A stretch of DNA of 64,000 nt, from NCBI RefSeq assembly GCF_001424225.1, contig NZ_LMOR01000002.1, positions 186,001 through 250,000 of the forward strand, given 5' to 3'. The stretch is from Microbacterium sp. Leaf151 (GTDB lineage Bacteria > Actinomycetota > Actinomycetes > Actinomycetales > Microbacteriaceae). Shown one piece after another: positions 62,508 through 64,000 of the stretch. Numbering within the stretch: the first letter of the stretch is position 1; every line of letters begins with the position of its first letter. Position numbers and translations under genes: made by a program. The notes under the pieces were generated by a model. The model was not told the DNA's origin. It ran no database searches and was given only the letters and a program-made list of their open reading frames with translations.

Positions 62508-63881
62508 ATGAGCACACTCGTCACCGATTCCGGAGACCGCATTCCCGGGCAGCCGGACTGGGAGGAGGCCGAGACCCTCACGATCCGCGGCGGTCGCCCG
62601 CTGCGCGGCACCGTCGAGGTCAAGGGGGCGAAGAACCTCGTCACGAAGGCGATGGTGGCGGCGCTGCTCGGCGACACCACGAGCACGCTGCGCGACGTCC
62701 CCATGATCAGCGACGTCAAGGTCGTGCGTTCGCTCCTCGAGGTGCACGGCGTGACCGTGACCGAGGGCGACGAAGAGGGCACACTCCACCTCGACCCCTC
62801 CGGCGCGGTCGCCGCGCACTTCGAGGAGATCGACGCGCACGCGGGTGCCTCGCGCATCCCCATCCTTTTCTGCGGGCCGTTGCTGCACCTGCTCGGCGAG
62901 GCGCTCATCCCCGACCTCGGTGGATGCCGCATCGGCGACCGACCGATCAACTTCCACATGGACGCGCTGCGCGCCTTCGGTGCGGTCGTCGACAAGAGCT
63001 ACGAGGGCATCCGCATCACGGCCCCGAACGGGCTGCACGGTGCGAACATCACGCTGCCGTACCCGAGCGTCGGCGCGACGGAGCAGGTGCTGCTGACGGC
63101 CGTGCGCGCGAAGGGCGTGACGGAGCTCCGCAACGCCGCCATCGAGCCCGAGATCATGGATCTCATCGCGGTGCTGCAGAAGATGGGCGCGATCATCTCG
63201 TACGAGCCCAACCGCGTCATCTTCATCGAGGGCGTCGAGCGTCTCGACGGCTACGACCACCGCGCGATCTTCGACCGCAACGAGGCCGCCTCGTGGGCGT
63301 GCGCTGCCCTTGCCACCGACGGTGAGATCTTCGCCAAGGGCGCCCGCCAGCAGGACATGCTGACCTTCCTCAACGTCTTCCGCAAGGCCGGCGGGTGGTT
63401 CGACGTCCGCGAAGACGGGATCCTGTTCCGTCGCGGTGACGCGCTCAAGCCCGTGATGGTCGAGACCGACGTGCACCCCGGCTTCATGACCGACTGGCAG
63501 CAGCCGCTCATCGTCGCCCTCACCCAGGCGTCGGGCACCTCCGTCGTGCACGAGACGGTGTACGAGAACCGCCTCGGTTTCACCGAGGCCCTGAACAAGA
63601 TGGGCGCCGACATCGTCGTGCACCCGAAGGGACTCCACAGCGCCGACCGTCGCGTTCCTCGCCGCGACCTCGAGCAGGCCGCCGTCATCAACGGACCCAC
63701 GCCCCTGCACGCGGCCGACGTCGAGGTGCCCGACCTCCGCGGCGGGTACAGCTACGTCATCGCGGCCCTCGCCGCGCAGGGCGAGTCGACGGTGCGCAAC
63801 ATCGGCATCATCCGCCGCGGTTACGAGAAGTTCCTCGAGAAGCTCACCGCCCTCGACGCCGATTTCGACGTCGCGGGATGA
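62508..63881 (+). CDS. murA: UDP-N-acetylglucosamine 1-carboxyvinyltransferase
   Basis: First committed step of peptidoglycan synthesis. 457 residues; the catalytic Lys is Lys 42 in VKGAKN and the PEP-binding/acid Cys is Cys 140 in GGCRIGDRPINFH, so fosfomycin sensitivity is expected at this residue. The N-terminal extension (1-25) before LTIRGG is longer than in E. coli. The gene starts 63 nt after leuD and overlaps the next gene by 4 nt. Confidence 0.95.
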   Translation: MSTLVTDSGDRIPGQPDWEEAETLTIRGGRPLRGTVEVKGAKNLVTKAMVAALLGDTTSTLRDVPMISDVKVVRSLLEVHGVTVTEGDEEGTLHLDPSGAVAAHFEEIDAHAGASRIPILFCGPLLHLLGEALIPDLGGCRIGDRPINFHMDALRAFGAVVDKSYEGIRITAPNGLHGANITLPYPSVGATEQVLLTAVRAKGVTELRNAAIEPEIMDLIAVLQKMGAIISYEPNRVIFIEGVERLDGYDHRAIFDRNEAASWACAALATDGEIFAKGARQQDMLTFLNVFRKAGGWFDVREDGILFRRGDALKPVMVETDVHPGFMTDWQQPLIVALTQASGTSVVHETVYENRLGFTEALNKMGADIVVHPKGLHSADRRVPRRDLEQAAVINGPTPLHAADVEVPDLRGGYSYVIAALAAQGESTVRNIGIIRRGYEKFLEKLTALDADFDVAG

Positions 63882-64000
63882 GGTCGGCGACCGCGACCCC
63901 CGAGACGAGTCGCCCGAGCGTCTTCTGGCCGCTCGCGGCGATCATCGTGCCCGCGGTGGGGCTCTTCGCCCGGATCGAGATCCGCGGCGCCGAGAACCTG
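63878..64000 (+). CDS. Lysophospholipid acyltransferase family protein (PlsC-like), 5' end only
   Basis: Only 41 codons are in the window: MRSATATPETSRPSVFW, then a hydrophobic stretch PLAAIIVPAVGLFA and RIEIRGAENL, the usual N-terminal lead to the HxxxxD acyltransferase core, which lies outside. It starts inside the end of murA (ATGA). The assignment rests on this N-terminal pattern and on the common murA-plsC order in Microbacteriaceae. Confidence 0.7.
   Translation, partial: MRSATATPETSRPSVFWPLAAIIVPAVGLFARIEIRGAENL

Overview
The window is about 70% G+C and reads as the chromosome of an actinomycete of the family Microbacteriaceae, most probably Microbacterium or a close relative. The evidence is the gene order (prfB-ftsE-ftsX-smpB-ssrA; leuC-leuD-murA-plsC), the tmRNA tag ANAKRTDFALAA, GTG starts, ATGA/GTGA overlaps, and many TANNNT -10 boxes lying 6-9 nt before a start codon. 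Most of it is core genome. No integrase, transposase, rRNA or CRISPR array was seen.

Layout. 1-6.1 kb: end of an MFS gene, then release factor 2, the FtsEX division complex and the trans-translation pair smpB/ssrA. 6.1-8.7 kb: yaeQ-like gene, a small gene, a lipoprotein overlapping an inositol-phosphatase-family gene, tRNA-Lys. 8.7-11.2 kb: a 0.7 kb gap and a secreted beta-helix protein. 11.2-16.6 kb: MFS/MarR pair and an IclR-controlled ketone-body operon (scoA-scoB-thiolase). 17-19.3 kb: trehalose synthesis (otsAB). 19.4-24.7 kb: ilvD, ilvB, ilvN, ilvC; serA, leuB, ilvE follow by 32.3 kb, and leuC/leuD lie at 60.3-62.4 kb, so most of branched-chain amino acid synthesis is in this window. 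27.9-30 kb: TetR and a DHA2-type efflux pump. 32.7-37 kb: FAH-family hydrolase with an MFS gene, and a PLP enzyme divergent from a LysR regulator. 37-39 kb: gltX, a minisatellite, tRNA-Gln. 39.3-44.5 kb: an amino-acid permease, a secreted Ig-repeat protein and small lipoproteins. 45-49.1 kb: fructose PTS operon (deoR-fruK-fruA-ptsH). 50.1-54.2 kb: tRNA-Glu with a copy of its 3' end, then a 1270-residue secreted GH30-like glycosidase. 54.4-57.3 kb: ECF-type sigma factor with a DUF4349 membrane partner, and terC. 57.5-60.1 kb: flavin monooxygenase with O-acetylhomoserine sulfhydrylase. 60.2-64 kb: a Leu-rich leader peptide and alternative hairpins ahead of leuCD, then murA and the start of a plsC-like gene.

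The most interesting signals are not genes. (i) The 7-mer GGATGCC/GGCATCC occurs about 90 times by eye against roughly 15 expected, often using otherwise disfavoured codons and forming terminator arms. (ii) A probable leuCD attenuator has a leaderless 16-residue leader peptide and two competing pairing partners. (iii) About 16 genes appear to be leaderless. (iv) A 25-bp REP-like palindrome is read in frame inside scoA. (v) A nested 63-nt inverted repeat and several minisatellites lie between genes. (vi) The 3' end of tRNA-Glu is duplicated. All family assignments rest on reading motifs by eye; no database search was made.
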